A stretch of 41,335 bases of DNA from SIG565 sp045540055. Its GTDB lineage: Bacteria > Bacillota > Clostridia > Oscillospirales > Acutalibacteraceae. Positions 23,021 through 31,086 of the stretch are shown here, piece by piece (the first letter of the stretch is position 1; the number at the start of each line of letters is the position of its first letter). The DNA lies in NCBI GenBank assembly GCA_045540055.1, contig JAZQGO010000032.1:1-41335 (forward strand), written 5' to 3'. The notes below the pieces were generated by a model. The model was not told the origin of the DNA. It did no database searches and worked only from the letters and a program-made list of their open reading frames with translations. The translations under genes and the position numbers were made by a program.

Positions 23021-24358
23021 ATGGGCTTGAATTTAAAATTTAATCCCGACGAGGTTGTTTTGACCTTAAGTGTTATGAGCGACATTCACGCAAGCGGCAG
23101 TTGGGGTGTTGAGCGTAGTGAAGAATCCATCAGAAACGCCTTAAAATATGCAAACGAGGTTGCTGATAACAAAATCGACGCATTTTTGTTCACCGGTGAC
23201 TTTACCGACTGTATGAACTCTAAAGCCAATGTTATTATGGGTCACGGCTGGCCGACCGAATATGACGAGGCTAAGGCATATCAGTCAAAAATAGAGTTTG
23301 AAATTTTAAGACGCTGTTTTTCTGAAGAAATAGACCCCGACGCTGAGATAATTTATTGTCTTGGCAACCACGACAGCGCTAACTGTAACAACACCGAGCG
23401 TTTTATTACCGAGTTTGCCTCACGCGACGAGGTCGGTGACAATAAGAACTTTGACCGTATGTATCGCACCGATACCGATTTAGAGGCTCTTCATCAGGGT
23501 ATGCGCCACTGCGTGTATAAGGATTACCACTTCCTTTGTGTCGATATGAATTCAGACCGAGAGACCACCAACGCATTTTTAAAGAAAAATCTTGACGAAA
23601 TCGTAGCAGTCGACCCCGACAGATATATATTTGTTCTTCATCACTGCAAGGTGCCGAATATGACCTATGCCTCAAATCTCTGGGGCACCAATCAAGAGCT
23701 TCACGAGCTGCTTAAAAATTATCCGCAGGTAGTTTTGCTTGCAGGTCACACCCACTCACCGCTTCACAACGAGCGTAGCATCATACAGCGTGATTATACC
23801 GCACTCGAGGTATCATCGGTTAGCTGCATTACCGAAAACTGTGTTAATAAGCCGATTAACGTAACCCACGCAATGACCTACACAAGCTCACAAGGCCTAC
23901 TTCTCGAGCTTGACAAAACAGGTAATATGCGTATAACACGCCTTGACTATTCACTTCACTGTAAGATTAAAGAGCCTTGGGAAATATGCAGACCTTGCGG
24001 CAATAAGGTTCAGCTTCGTCGCTACACCGAGGGCCGCCGTTTCGCATTTGACCCACCGCAGTTTGACGAGAACTTCCAGATGCAGATTTCTCCCGTGACC
24101 GAAGGGACCTTTATTTCCTTCTCACAGGCAAAACACGATGATATGGTGTTCCGTTATGAAATTCAGATTACCGATTTTAACGGCAAAATTGACACCTATT
24201 ATATGTCATCACTCTTCTGCTATTATCCGTCACTTGACCAAATACCACGTAGTGTTTCGGCAAAAATAGAGCACGATTATTCAAAAATCTACACCCTGTC
24301 GATAACTCCACAGGATGTCTGGTTTAACAGCGGTAAAACTTTTACACAATATTTTTAA
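23021..24358 (+). CDS. calcineurin-like metallophosphoesterase
   Basis: 445 residues. Residues 1-~260 form the metallophosphoesterase domain, with metal motifs VMSDIHASG (DxH), FTGDFTD (GDxxD), CLGNHDSA (GNHD), LHHCKVP and LAGHTHSPL (GHTH). The last ~180 residues look like a beta-rich accessory domain. No signal peptide, so it is probably cytosolic. It closes the fhs-tsaE-tsaB-rpiB-upp-ppa operon, 12 bp after ppa. The substrate is unknown; nucleotide or phosphodiester hydrolysis is the family's range. Confidence 0.88.
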   Translation: MGLNLKFNPDEVVLTLSVMSDIHASGSWGVERSEESIRNALKYANEVADNKIDAFLFTGDFTDCMNSKANVIMGHGWPTEYDEAKAYQSKIEFEILRRCFSEEIDPDAEIIYCLGNHDSANCNNTERFITEFASRDEVGDNKNFDRMYRTDTDLEALHQGMRHCVYKDYHFLCVDMNSDRETTNAFLKKNLDEIVAVDPDRYIFVLHHCKVPNMTYASNLWGTNQELHELLKNYPQVVLLAGHTHSPLHNERSIIQRDYTALEVSSVSCITENCVNKPINVTHAMTYTSSQGLLLELDKTGNMRITRLDYSLHCKIKEPWEICRPCGNKVQLRRYTEGRRFAFDPPQFDENFQMQISPVTEGTFISFSQAKHDDMVFRYEIQITDFNGKIDTYYMSSLFCYYPSLDQIPRSVSAKIEHDYSKIYTLSITPQDVWFNSGKTFTQYF

Positions 24359-24420
24359 ATTGATATAACCGGCCGAGATATTATAAGAAAATTACGTAAA
24401 CTTGAAGCACTTATAAAACT

Positions 24421-24450
24421 ACCTGTGAGGAAAGGCGATTCATCACAGGT
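24421..24450. terminator. hairpin between convergent metallophosphoesterase and XRE genes
   Basis: A perfect 8-bp inverted repeat, ACCTGTGA (24421-24428) and TCACAGGT (24443-24450), sits between converging genes. There is a short U-rich tract only on the minus strand, so termination strength is doubtful. Confidence 0.45.
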
Positions 24451-24457
24451 GTGTAGT

Positions 24458-24730
24458 CTACTTCATATCATTTATGATTAGTTGAATATGCGCAATCTTC
24501 AACGGATCCAAGCCTGTTATCTCTAAATATTGGCGGTTATCCAAACCCAGTAAATAATCGGTGCTTACAGAAAAAAACTTTGATATTTTAATAAGAATTT
24601 CAATTGAAGGTTGAATATTATCATTTTCCCAATTAGATACACTTTGTTTAGTGACGCCCAGCCTTTGCGCGAGGCTCACCTGACTTATATTATGCAATAG
24701 CCTGAGTTCCCGAAGACGTTCGTTAAGCAT
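24458..24730 (-). CDS. XRE-family transcriptional regulator
   Basis: 90 residues from the ATG at 24730 with AAAGGAG upstream. Residues ~5-65 are a canonical HTH_3 (lambda-Cro/SinR-like) domain: LRELRLLHNISQVSLAQRLGVTKQSVSNWENDNIQPSIEILIKISKFFSVSTDYLLG. The short C-terminal tail (LDPLKIAHIQLIINDMK) could mediate dimerisation. It is divergent from the exopolysaccharide cluster. A perfect 19-bp palindrome lies 29 bp upstream of its start, between this gene and the cluster promoters, so it is a likely repressor of itself and the cluster. Confidence 0.9.
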   Translation of the reverse strand: MLNERLRELRLLHNISQVSLAQRLGVTKQSVSNWENDNIQPSIEILIKISKFFSVSTDYLLGLDNRQYLEITGLDPLKIAHIQLIINDMK

Positions 24731-24758
24731 GATGTTATCTCCTTTAATTCGGACAAAA

Positions 24759-24777
24759 TTTACAATACTATTGTAAA
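24759..24777. promoter_or_regulatory. 19-bp palindromic operator candidate
   Basis: TTTACAATA-C-TATTGTAAA is a perfect inverted repeat of two 9-bp arms around one base. It lies just upstream of the XRE gene and 8 bp before the -35 box of the first exopolysaccharide promoter. Size and position fit an operator for an XRE dimer. Confidence 0.65.
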
Positions 24778-24785
24778 AACTTAAC

Positions 24786-24814
24786 TTGACACACATTAAA
24801 TACTTTGGTATATT
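24786..24814 (+). promoter_or_regulatory. distal promoter of the exopolysaccharide cluster
   Basis: TTGACA (24786-24791), 17 bp and TATATT (24809-24814), pointing into the exopolysaccharide genes and directly beside the palindrome. Confidence 0.7.
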
Positions 24815-24919
24815 TATATTGTACTTTTTTAAATTTTATTGGCGAAATACCTAAAAATTTTTGAAAAAACTGTATTGTTTGTCAAAATTTTTAGAAATAA
24901 ATATATTATTCTAGAAGCA

Positions 24920-24948
24920 TTGACAAAATGAAAGAAATTTGTTATAGT
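24920..24948 (+). promoter_or_regulatory. proximal promoter of the exopolysaccharide cluster
   Basis: TTGACA (24920-24925), 17 bp and TATAGT (24943-24948). Transcription would begin near 24955, only about 9 nt before the first ATG of the transferase gene, which has no ribosome binding site. The stretch between the two promoters (24815-24919) is AT-rich without other clear signals. Confidence 0.7.
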
Positions 24949-24963
24949 TAACATGCATTTAAT

Positions 24964-25692
24964 ATGTATATCAAATGTAACTATACACACCTTGTTTATC
25001 AACAGGGTATTATAATTAATTTAGGGTGTTATGCTTTGGTTGATGAAGTTTTAAAATGCGAATATACTTTTACCGAAAAGCCTGTTTATAGCTTTTTTAA
25101 AAGGACTATAGATATTATTCTTTCCTTTTTCCTCATTATATTACTTTCCCCACTATTAATAATTGTCGCGTTAATTGTAAAGTTGCACGATGGCGGAAAT
25201 ATTATTTATAAGTCTCCCAGAATCGGACAAGGAGATAAAACTATCAATGTTTATAAGTTCCGTACAATGAAAATGGGTGCCGACAGGTTGGAGGATACCT
25301 TATCTGAGGAGGAGCTTAAAAAATTCAAGCTTGATTTTAAGCTTGAAAAAGATAACCGAATCACGAAGGTTGGAAAAGTGCTTCGCAAAACCAGTATTGA
25401 TGAATTACCACAACTGTTTAATGTGCTTATAGGTAATATGTCTTTGGTGGGTCCGCGTCCTGTTTCTGAAGAAGAAACCTATCTTTATGGTGAAAACAGG
25501 GACTTGCTTTTAAAGGTTAAACCCGGCATTACGGGTTTATGGCAGGCATGTGGAAGAAATAAAATTTCATATGTGGATTACAAGCGCCAGCATATTGAAC
25601 TTAAATATGTTACCGAGCGTTCATTTTGGCTTGATATTAAAATTATGTTTATGACTGTATCGGCGGTTTTAAAAATGGACGGTGCTAATTAG
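24964..25692 (+). CDS. initiating phosphoglycosyl transferase (bacterial sugar transferase)
   Basis: 242 residues from ATG 24964. A second possible start is TTG 25036, which has AGGGTG 7 nt upstream and would give 218 residues, closer to the family norm. The re-entrant membrane helix is around 45-70 (KRTIDIILSFFLIILLSPLLIIVALIVKL). The catalytic domain carries VYKFRTMKMGAD, KTSIDELPQLFNVLIGNMSLVGPRP and VKPGITGLWQACGRN. It transfers a sugar-1-phosphate from a UDP-sugar to undecaprenyl phosphate, the first step of the polysaccharide repeat unit. It is followed by an intrinsic terminator before the rest of the cluster. Confidence 0.93.
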   Translation: MYIKCNYTHLVYQQGIIINLGCYALVDEVLKCEYTFTEKPVYSFFKRTIDIILSFFLIILLSPLLIIVALIVKLHDGGNIIYKSPRIGQGDKTINVYKFRTMKMGADRLEDTLSEEELKKFKLDFKLEKDNRITKVGKVLRKTSIDELPQLFNVLIGNMSLVGPRPVSEEETYLYGENRDLLLKVKPGITGLWQACGRNKISYVDYKRQHIELKYVTERSFWLDIKIMFMTVSAVLKMDGAN

Positions 25693-25764
25693 CTTGTTCG
25701 GTTCAATATCATTTTAGGTTTGCAAAAAATCAAATAATCGACTATAAAATTTCGAGGATGTGAG

Positions 25765-25797
25765 AAACGGGAAATACTATAGTTTTTCCCGTTTTTT
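25765..25797 (+). terminator. intrinsic terminator inside the exopolysaccharide cluster
   Basis: AAACGGGAAA (25765-25774) pairs with TTTCCCGTTT (25785-25794), followed by a T-run to 25797. It would cut expression of the seven downstream genes relative to the initiating transferase. A TATAAT at 25801-25806 follows, but with no convincing -35 box. Confidence 0.8.
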
Positions 25798-25832
25798 CGC
25801 TATAATATACAATAAATGAGGAATGTTTCTTA

Positions 25833-26621
25833 ATGGATATAAAGGTTATCGTGGCTGCACATAAGTCTTATGAAATGCCAAATGATGATATGTATTTACC
25901 TATACATGTCGGTAAATACGGAAAAGAGAATATTGGTTTTACAGGAGATAACACAGGGGACAATATATCCGAACAAAATCCCTACTTCTGCGAACTTACG
26001 GGCGTTTATTGGGCTTGGAAAAATCTTAGGGCCGATTATATAGGAATTGCTCATTACAGGAGACATTTTACCTGTGCAAAAAAAATCCCCAAGGCGGAGC
26101 AGGACAAGTTCAAGGTGCTATTAAGTCGTCGACAGGCCGAGGACATTCTCAAAAGCAAAGGTATAATACTTCCGAAAATCAGAAAATATTATATTGAAAA
26201 TCTGTATGACCATTACAAACATACGATGTATATTGAGCCGTTAGACGAGGCTGGCAAGGTTATAGCCGAAAAATACCCCGAATATCTGGCTGAGTTTGAA
26301 GCGCTTCATAAGCGTACTTCGGCGCATATGTTTAATATGTTTATTATGAAAAAAGAGTATTTTGACGAATACTGCGAGTGGCTTTTTGATATACTTTTCG
26401 AAGTTAAAAACAGAATCGACCCCGAGCAGTACGATTCCTTCCATGCAAGATATCCCGGCAGAATTTCGGAGCTACTGCTTGATGTGTGGATTAGAACTAA
26501 GGGATATTCTTTTGCCGAGGTTCCTGTTATTGATATGGAAAATATTAATTGGGTTAAAAAAGCAGGCTCCTTTTTGCTGGCAAAATTTACAGGTAAAAGG
26601 TACGAGGGGAGTTTTAAATAA
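25833..26621 (+). CDS. DUF4422 family glycosyltransferase-like protein
   Basis: 262 residues. The whole protein matches the DUF4422 pattern often found in capsule and exopolysaccharide loci: VIVAAHKSYEMPNDDMYLPIHVG near the start, then NPYFCELTGVYWAWKNLRADYIGIAHYRRHF, and FHARYPGRISELLLDVWI near the end. The family is thought to be glycosyltransferase-related; the donor and linkage are unknown. GAGGA ribosome binding site upstream. The stop codon overlaps the next ATG (TAATG). Confidence 0.88.
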   Translation: MDIKVIVAAHKSYEMPNDDMYLPIHVGKYGKENIGFTGDNTGDNISEQNPYFCELTGVYWAWKNLRADYIGIAHYRRHFTCAKKIPKAEQDKFKVLLSRRQAEDILKSKGIILPKIRKYYIENLYDHYKHTMYIEPLDEAGKVIAEKYPEYLAEFEALHKRTSAHMFNMFIMKKEYFDEYCEWLFDILFEVKNRIDPEQYDSFHARYPGRISELLLDVWIRTKGYSFAEVPVIDMENINWVKKAGSFLLAKFTGKRYEGSFK

Positions 26622-27604
26622 TGCAGGACTTGATTTCAATAATAATACCTGTGTATAACGTTGAGCAATATATTGATGATTGTATGAAAAGCCTTCTTGG
26701 CCAGACATATAAAAACCTAGAAATTATTTTGGTCGATGATGGCTCTCCAGATAATTCAGGAAGAATTTGCGATGAGTATGCACAAAAGGACAGTCGGATA
26801 AGGGTAATCCATAAAGAAAACGGCGGTCTATCAGATGCAAGAAACTGGGGTTTAAATATTGCTACCGGTAAGTATATAACATTTTTAGATTCGGATGACG
26901 CAATAACAGATGACTGTATTGAGTATTTGTATAATCTTTTGGTTGATAACAAACATGCTGATATGTCTATTTGCGGTATTAAGCGAATTCAGATTGGTGA
27001 AACACGTGAAGGCAATGATCATACTAAAACCGAAATATATACTCCGGAGCAGGCCTTAGAAGTAATGCTGTATGATAAGGGAATAGATGTTGCTAGTTAT
27101 GCCAAATTATATAAAAAAGAAGTTTTTTCGGAACTAAGATTTCCCGTGGGCGAAGTTTACGAGGATACTGCGACAACTTATAAAGTTATAGAGAAATGTG
27201 ATTTCATTGTATATGGAGATAAGCAGTGTTATTTTTATTACACCAGACCGGGCTCGATTTCAAAGCAAGGGCGATTTAACAAAAAAGAGTATGATTACAT
27301 CAAACACACGGAAGAAATGTTATCATATATTGAAAATAAATATCCTAAATTACAAAAAGCGATTGATAGGTTTTTTTTGTACTCTAAATTCAGAATACTT
27401 AGGCTGTTGGTGTTTACTTATCCACGCAACAAAGAATTTGAGAAAGCAATATTAAAAGACATTAAGAAGATAAGAATTAGCGTATTGTTGGATAAAAATG
27501 TTCCTAAAAGAGATAAGGCTGCGATTTTAACATCATTTTTGGGGATTGGTTTTTATAAATTTTCTTGGTTCGTTTATTCGAAATTGACAAAGAGGATATT
27601 ATGA
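26621..27604 (+). CDS. glycosyltransferase family 2
   Basis: 327 residues, GT-A fold. The N-terminus ISIIIPVYNVEQYIDDCMKSLLGQTYKNLEIILVDDGSPDNSG and the metal-binding DSDD (FLDSDDAIT) are typical of GT2. HKENGGLSDARNWGLNIATGKYI completes the nucleotide-sugar domain (1-~110). The C-terminal part is basic and probably membrane-associated. It adds one sugar to the lipid-linked repeat unit on the cytoplasmic face. The ATG overlaps the DUF4422 stop codon. Confidence 0.94.
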   Translation: MQDLISIIIPVYNVEQYIDDCMKSLLGQTYKNLEIILVDDGSPDNSGRICDEYAQKDSRIRVIHKENGGLSDARNWGLNIATGKYITFLDSDDAITDDCIEYLYNLLVDNKHADMSICGIKRIQIGETREGNDHTKTEIYTPEQALEVMLYDKGIDVASYAKLYKKEVFSELRFPVGEVYEDTATTYKVIEKCDFIVYGDKQCYFYYTRPGSISKQGRFNKKEYDYIKHTEEMLSYIENKYPKLQKAIDRFFLYSKFRILRLLVFTYPRNKEFEKAILKDIKKIRISVLLDKNVPKRDKAAILTSFLGIGFYKFSWFVYSKLTKRIL

Positions 27605-27615
27605 GGTTGTAAAAT

Positions 27616-28725
27616 ATGAAAGTTTTAGAGGTTTTTGGAGAACCTTTTTCTGTAGGCGGACAAGAAGCTTTTATTATGAATGTTTTGCAGCATATTGATA
27701 TGAAGGATTTACAGATTGACTTTTTGACCCCTTATTATTGCGATAATCAATATTACACAAGTATCGTTGAAGAAAAGGGCGGCAAGGTTTTTGCTTTTGA
27801 TCTGCCCTTTAATCCTGGTGGCTTGAGAAGTTCAATAATAAAACCGTTGGATGCTTTTTTTAAGAATAATAAATACGACGTTATTCATATTCATTCGGGC
27901 AGTATTTCAGCGCTGATGATATGTGCTGCCATTGCTAAAAAGAATCATATAAAAAAAATTATTGTTCATTCGCATGCTACAGCAGAGAAAAAGACTCTTA
28001 AATATAGGGTTATAAAGCTAATTTCTATGCCGTTTATGGCAGTATGCCCTACCGACTATTGTGCATGTTCTGTGCCCGCGGGTGAATGGAAATTTTCAAA
28101 ACGAATAGTCAAGAATAAACTCGTTGTTTTAAATAACGGCATAGATTTAAAAAAGTTTTCTATTAGTCCTGAAAATCGCCGTAAAATACGCAAACAATTG
28201 GGCATTTCCGATGATACGTTTGTTGTAGGAAACGCAGGCAGATTCTCATATGAAAAAAATCAGCAATTTACAGTATCTGTTTTTAAAGAAATTAAAAAGT
28301 TGCGCAAAAACAGTAAATTGATACTTGTCGGCGATGGTGACGATAAGGAAAAAATTATTTCTTTGGTAGAAGAGTTAGGGCTTAGTGACGATGTAATCTT
28401 TACCGGTGTTGTCAATAATGTTAATGAATATATGCAGGCTATGGATGTGTTTCTGTTCCCGTCTGTCTTTGAAGGCTTGGGTATGGTTGCAATAGAGGCA
28501 CAGGCGGTAGGACTACCTGTAGTTGCTTCTGATACTGTACCGACCGATGTGGGTATAATGGATAACGTTAAATTTATATCCCTTAAAGAGAGCCACAAGG
28601 TTTGGGCGCAAACAGTATGCAATATTCAAAGGCTCACAGATTCAAATCCCGAAGATGTTTTATCAAAAAATGGATATAACATTGATTCTACGGCAAATAT
28701 GGTTAGAGAAATATATGTAAAATAG
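27616..28725 (+). CDS. glycosyltransferase family 4 (EpsF-like)
   Basis: 369 residues, GT-B fold. The N-terminal Rossmann domain has FGEPFSVGGQEAFIMNVLQHI and YDVIHIHSGSIS...IIVHSHAT. The C-terminal donor domain has VVGNAGRFSYEKNQQFTVSVFKEI, LILVGDGDDKEKI, VIFTGVVNNVNEYMQAMDVFLFPSVFEGLGMVAIEAQAVGLPVVAS, with the conserved Glu-x7-Glu. It is a retaining transferase of the group 1 type seen next to EpsD/EpsF proteins. Donor sugar unknown. Confidence 0.94.
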   Translation: MKVLEVFGEPFSVGGQEAFIMNVLQHIDMKDLQIDFLTPYYCDNQYYTSIVEEKGGKVFAFDLPFNPGGLRSSIIKPLDAFFKNNKYDVIHIHSGSISALMICAAIAKKNHIKKIIVHSHATAEKKTLKYRVIKLISMPFMAVCPTDYCACSVPAGEWKFSKRIVKNKLVVLNNGIDLKKFSISPENRRKIRKQLGISDDTFVVGNAGRFSYEKNQQFTVSVFKEIKKLRKNSKLILVGDGDDKEKIISLVEELGLSDDVIFTGVVNNVNEYMQAMDVFLFPSVFEGLGMVAIEAQAVGLPVVASDTVPTDVGIMDNVKFISLKESHKVWAQTVCNIQRLTDSNPEDVLSKNGYNIDSTANMVREIYVK

Positions 28726-28755
28726 ATATGCACTGATGTTTAAGGAGTTGTTATT

Positions 28756-29748
28756 GTGCAAAAATTGCTCACTTTTTCTGTGGCATCATATAATATAGAA
28801 AAATATATTGATAAGCTGATGCACTCTGTTTTAAAGCCGGAGGTTTTAGATAAAATAGAGGTGCTTGTGGTTAACGACGGCTCTAAGGATAAAACTGCTA
28901 AAATTGCTAAGGAATATGAAGAAAAATATCCCGATACTGTTCGCCTTATAGATAAACCAAACGGCGGACACGGTTCTACTATTAATCGAGGTATTTTAGA
29001 GGCTACAGGCAAGTATTTCAGAGCTCTTGACGGTGACGATTGGGTTGATTCCGAAGCACTTATAAAGCTGGTGGCTAAGCTGCCCGATATTGAATCAGAT
29101 ATAATATTGATGGATTTTAAATACTGTTATGAGATCGGCAAAACAGAATTGGCATCTGTCACAGCACTTGAAGACGGTGCTACATATATCTTTGATGATA
29201 TTTCCGACAAAATAGACTATATGCTTTACCACTCGGTTGTTTATAGAACTGAGTTTTTGCGCCAGCATAATATAAAACTGCAAGAGCATTGTTTCTATGT
29301 CGATACTGAGTTTATGTTGTATCCTATTCCGTATGTAAACACTCTTACTTATTTAGCCTTACCTCTATATTGTTATCGTATCGGAATTGGTGAGCAATCA
29401 GTGAGCATCGATAGCCGTAAGAAACATGTAAACGACTTTGAAAAGGTAGCACATAATTTACTTTCTTTTTACAAGTCGTTACCTGATAATATTTCTGAAA
29501 ATAAAAGAAGCTATATTAGTACTGGCGTTGCAAATCATTGTATACATTACATTGGCTCTTTATTGCTTTTTAAACCAAATATAAAGCATAAAAATAAAAT
29601 AAAAGATTTTGACGGGGAAGTCTTGGGTGTTTCAAAATCTATATTTGATAAAATGTTTGAAGGCGCCAAAACGGTCAAGATGTTGCGCGCTTCAAATTAT
29701 TTGATGTATAGGCCTATGCATATATATAAAATATTTCATGAAAGTTAA
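28756..29748 (+). CDS. glycosyltransferase family 2
   Basis: 330 residues from a GTG at 28756 with AAGGAG 8 nt upstream. GT-A domain: LLTFSVASYNIEKYIDKLMHSVL, VLVVNDGSKDKTAKIAKEY, the acceptor-side DKPNGGHGSTINRGILEATGKYFRALDGDDWVD with the D-x-D metal site. The C-terminal ~150 residues lack clear membrane spans. It resembles glycerol-phosphate/sugar transferases of capsule loci; the substrate is not readable. Confidence 0.93.
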   Translation: MQKLLTFSVASYNIEKYIDKLMHSVLKPEVLDKIEVLVVNDGSKDKTAKIAKEYEEKYPDTVRLIDKPNGGHGSTINRGILEATGKYFRALDGDDWVDSEALIKLVAKLPDIESDIILMDFKYCYEIGKTELASVTALEDGATYIFDDISDKIDYMLYHSVVYRTEFLRQHNIKLQEHCFYVDTEFMLYPIPYVNTLTYLALPLYCYRIGIGEQSVSIDSRKKHVNDFEKVAHNLLSFYKSLPDNISENKRSYISTGVANHCIHYIGSLLLFKPNIKHKNKIKDFDGEVLGVSKSIFDKMFEGAKTVKMLRASNYLMYRPMHIYKIFHES

Positions 29749-29780
29749 TGTTAAGAATTTTGGTGAAGGAGGAAAATTAT

Positions 29781-31061
29781 ATGGGAGCAAACCGGTATAA
29801 TTTATTAAAAAAAGTCAACTCTTTTTACCAAAAAGGTTATCTATTTGAATGCGCCTTGATATCCTATCTTATAGGAGCAGCATTAATGCTTACTGCATGG
29901 TATGCATTTAATGATGAGGGCATATTTGCAATTTGTTTGCAATTCTTACGCTATTTCGGATACGGAATTTGCTGTATTGTTATATTACTAAATGTACTCA
30001 ATCGTAAATATTCAGATCAGGCGCTTCTTTTTTACCTTGTTACAGGAATTATTATGCTACTGACCATGTTTGCTACAAAGCAAACAACATTATTTCTGTA
30101 TTTTTTGATTCTTGCGGCAGCGTATGGTCATGACATCAACCGTTGCGCAAAAATCGCCTGTTTAATACAAGGCTCTGTTCTATTGGTTACAGTAATTTTG
30201 TCTTTTTTAGGTCTTGCACCGGATGTTGTTATAGATGTGACCACTCGAACGAGGCATACCGTTGGCTTTGGTTGGGTTTCGATAGCTCCGAATTTTTACG
30301 TGTTTTTTATTCTCGCATATGTATATTTAAGAAAAGAAAAAATAACCTGGTGGGAAATAATCGGTTTAGAAGCAGTAAATACCGTTTTGTTTGTGCTTAC
30401 AGATACCAAGATGCCGTTTTTCTTGGTAACAGCAATCTTGTTGTTGATTGTTGCTATCAAGGTGTCACATAATAATTGGGCTTGGTTTAAATGTATAAAG
30501 AAGATCGGTTCTAAACTTGTAATCATCTTTTTTATTCTTTCGTTTGCTATTTTGTATTATAAACCATATAGTAAGATTTGGCACACCCTAAATATTTTTC
30601 TCTCATATAGATTGAGTTTAGGAAAAATGGCCGTCGATACTTATGGGTGGACCTTCTTTGGAAGAGAACTTGAGATGGACGGTGCAAGCGTCGCCGTGCC
30701 CGGTTGGGAAACACAGGAGTATACCTATGTTGATAGTTCATATGTACAGATTTTTGTGCTTAACGGTATTTTTGTAACGCTAATAGCTATTTTAATTTAT
30801 ACCTTGGCGATTAAAAAGTCGCTAAAAGCAAATGATAATTATCTCACAATAATTCTTATTCTCATTTGTGCTTTCAGCGTAATAGCTCCATTTTTGTTGG
30901 ATATTAGATATAATATATTTTTGCTTGCCCTCTTCTGCGGCAAAGATGTTTTTGTTGATATAAAATTTTTAAATCAGATGGTTGCAATATTGCCATTTAA
31001 GCAATATAATGCTTTTATGGATAAAATAAACAATAAATTATTTTCTAAAAAACAAATATAA
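29781..31061 (+). CDS. Wzy-like polysaccharide polymerase
   Basis: 426 residues from ATG 29781 with GAAGGAGG upstream; an in-frame ATG at 29748 that overlaps the previous stop codon lies before that site. About ten hydrophobic segments, including a large extracytoplasmic loop around 280-320 (YRLSLGKMAVDTYGWTFFGRELEMDGASV). No sequence motif is diagnostic, but the topology, length and cluster position fit an O-antigen polymerase-like Wzy, which would polymerise repeat units on the outer membrane face. Confidence 0.82.
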   Translation: MGANRYNLLKKVNSFYQKGYLFECALISYLIGAALMLTAWYAFNDEGIFAICLQFLRYFGYGICCIVILLNVLNRKYSDQALLFYLVTGIIMLLTMFATKQTTLFLYFLILAAAYGHDINRCAKIACLIQGSVLLVTVILSFLGLAPDVVIDVTTRTRHTVGFGWVSIAPNFYVFFILAYVYLRKEKITWWEIIGLEAVNTVLFVLTDTKMPFFLVTAILLLIVAIKVSHNNWAWFKCIKKIGSKLVIIFFILSFAILYYKPYSKIWHTLNIFLSYRLSLGKMAVDTYGWTFFGRELEMDGASVAVPGWETQEYTYVDSSYVQIFVLNGIFVTLIAILIYTLAIKKSLKANDNYLTIILILICAFSVIAPFLLDIRYNIFLLALFCGKDVFVDIKFLNQMVAILPFKQYNAFMDKINNKLFSKKQI

Positions 31062-31086
31062 TCGTAAAGAACAGGTCGTGATATAA

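Noticed and set aside
25778..25806. A promoter with TATAAT at 25801 before the DUF4422 gene
   Set aside because: No acceptable -35 box at 16-18 bp and the region is occupied by the terminator stem; left as a possibility only.
30143..30472. A 109-codon frame within the Wzy-like gene
   Set aside because: It is an alternate frame of the polymerase gene and contains no recognisable domain.
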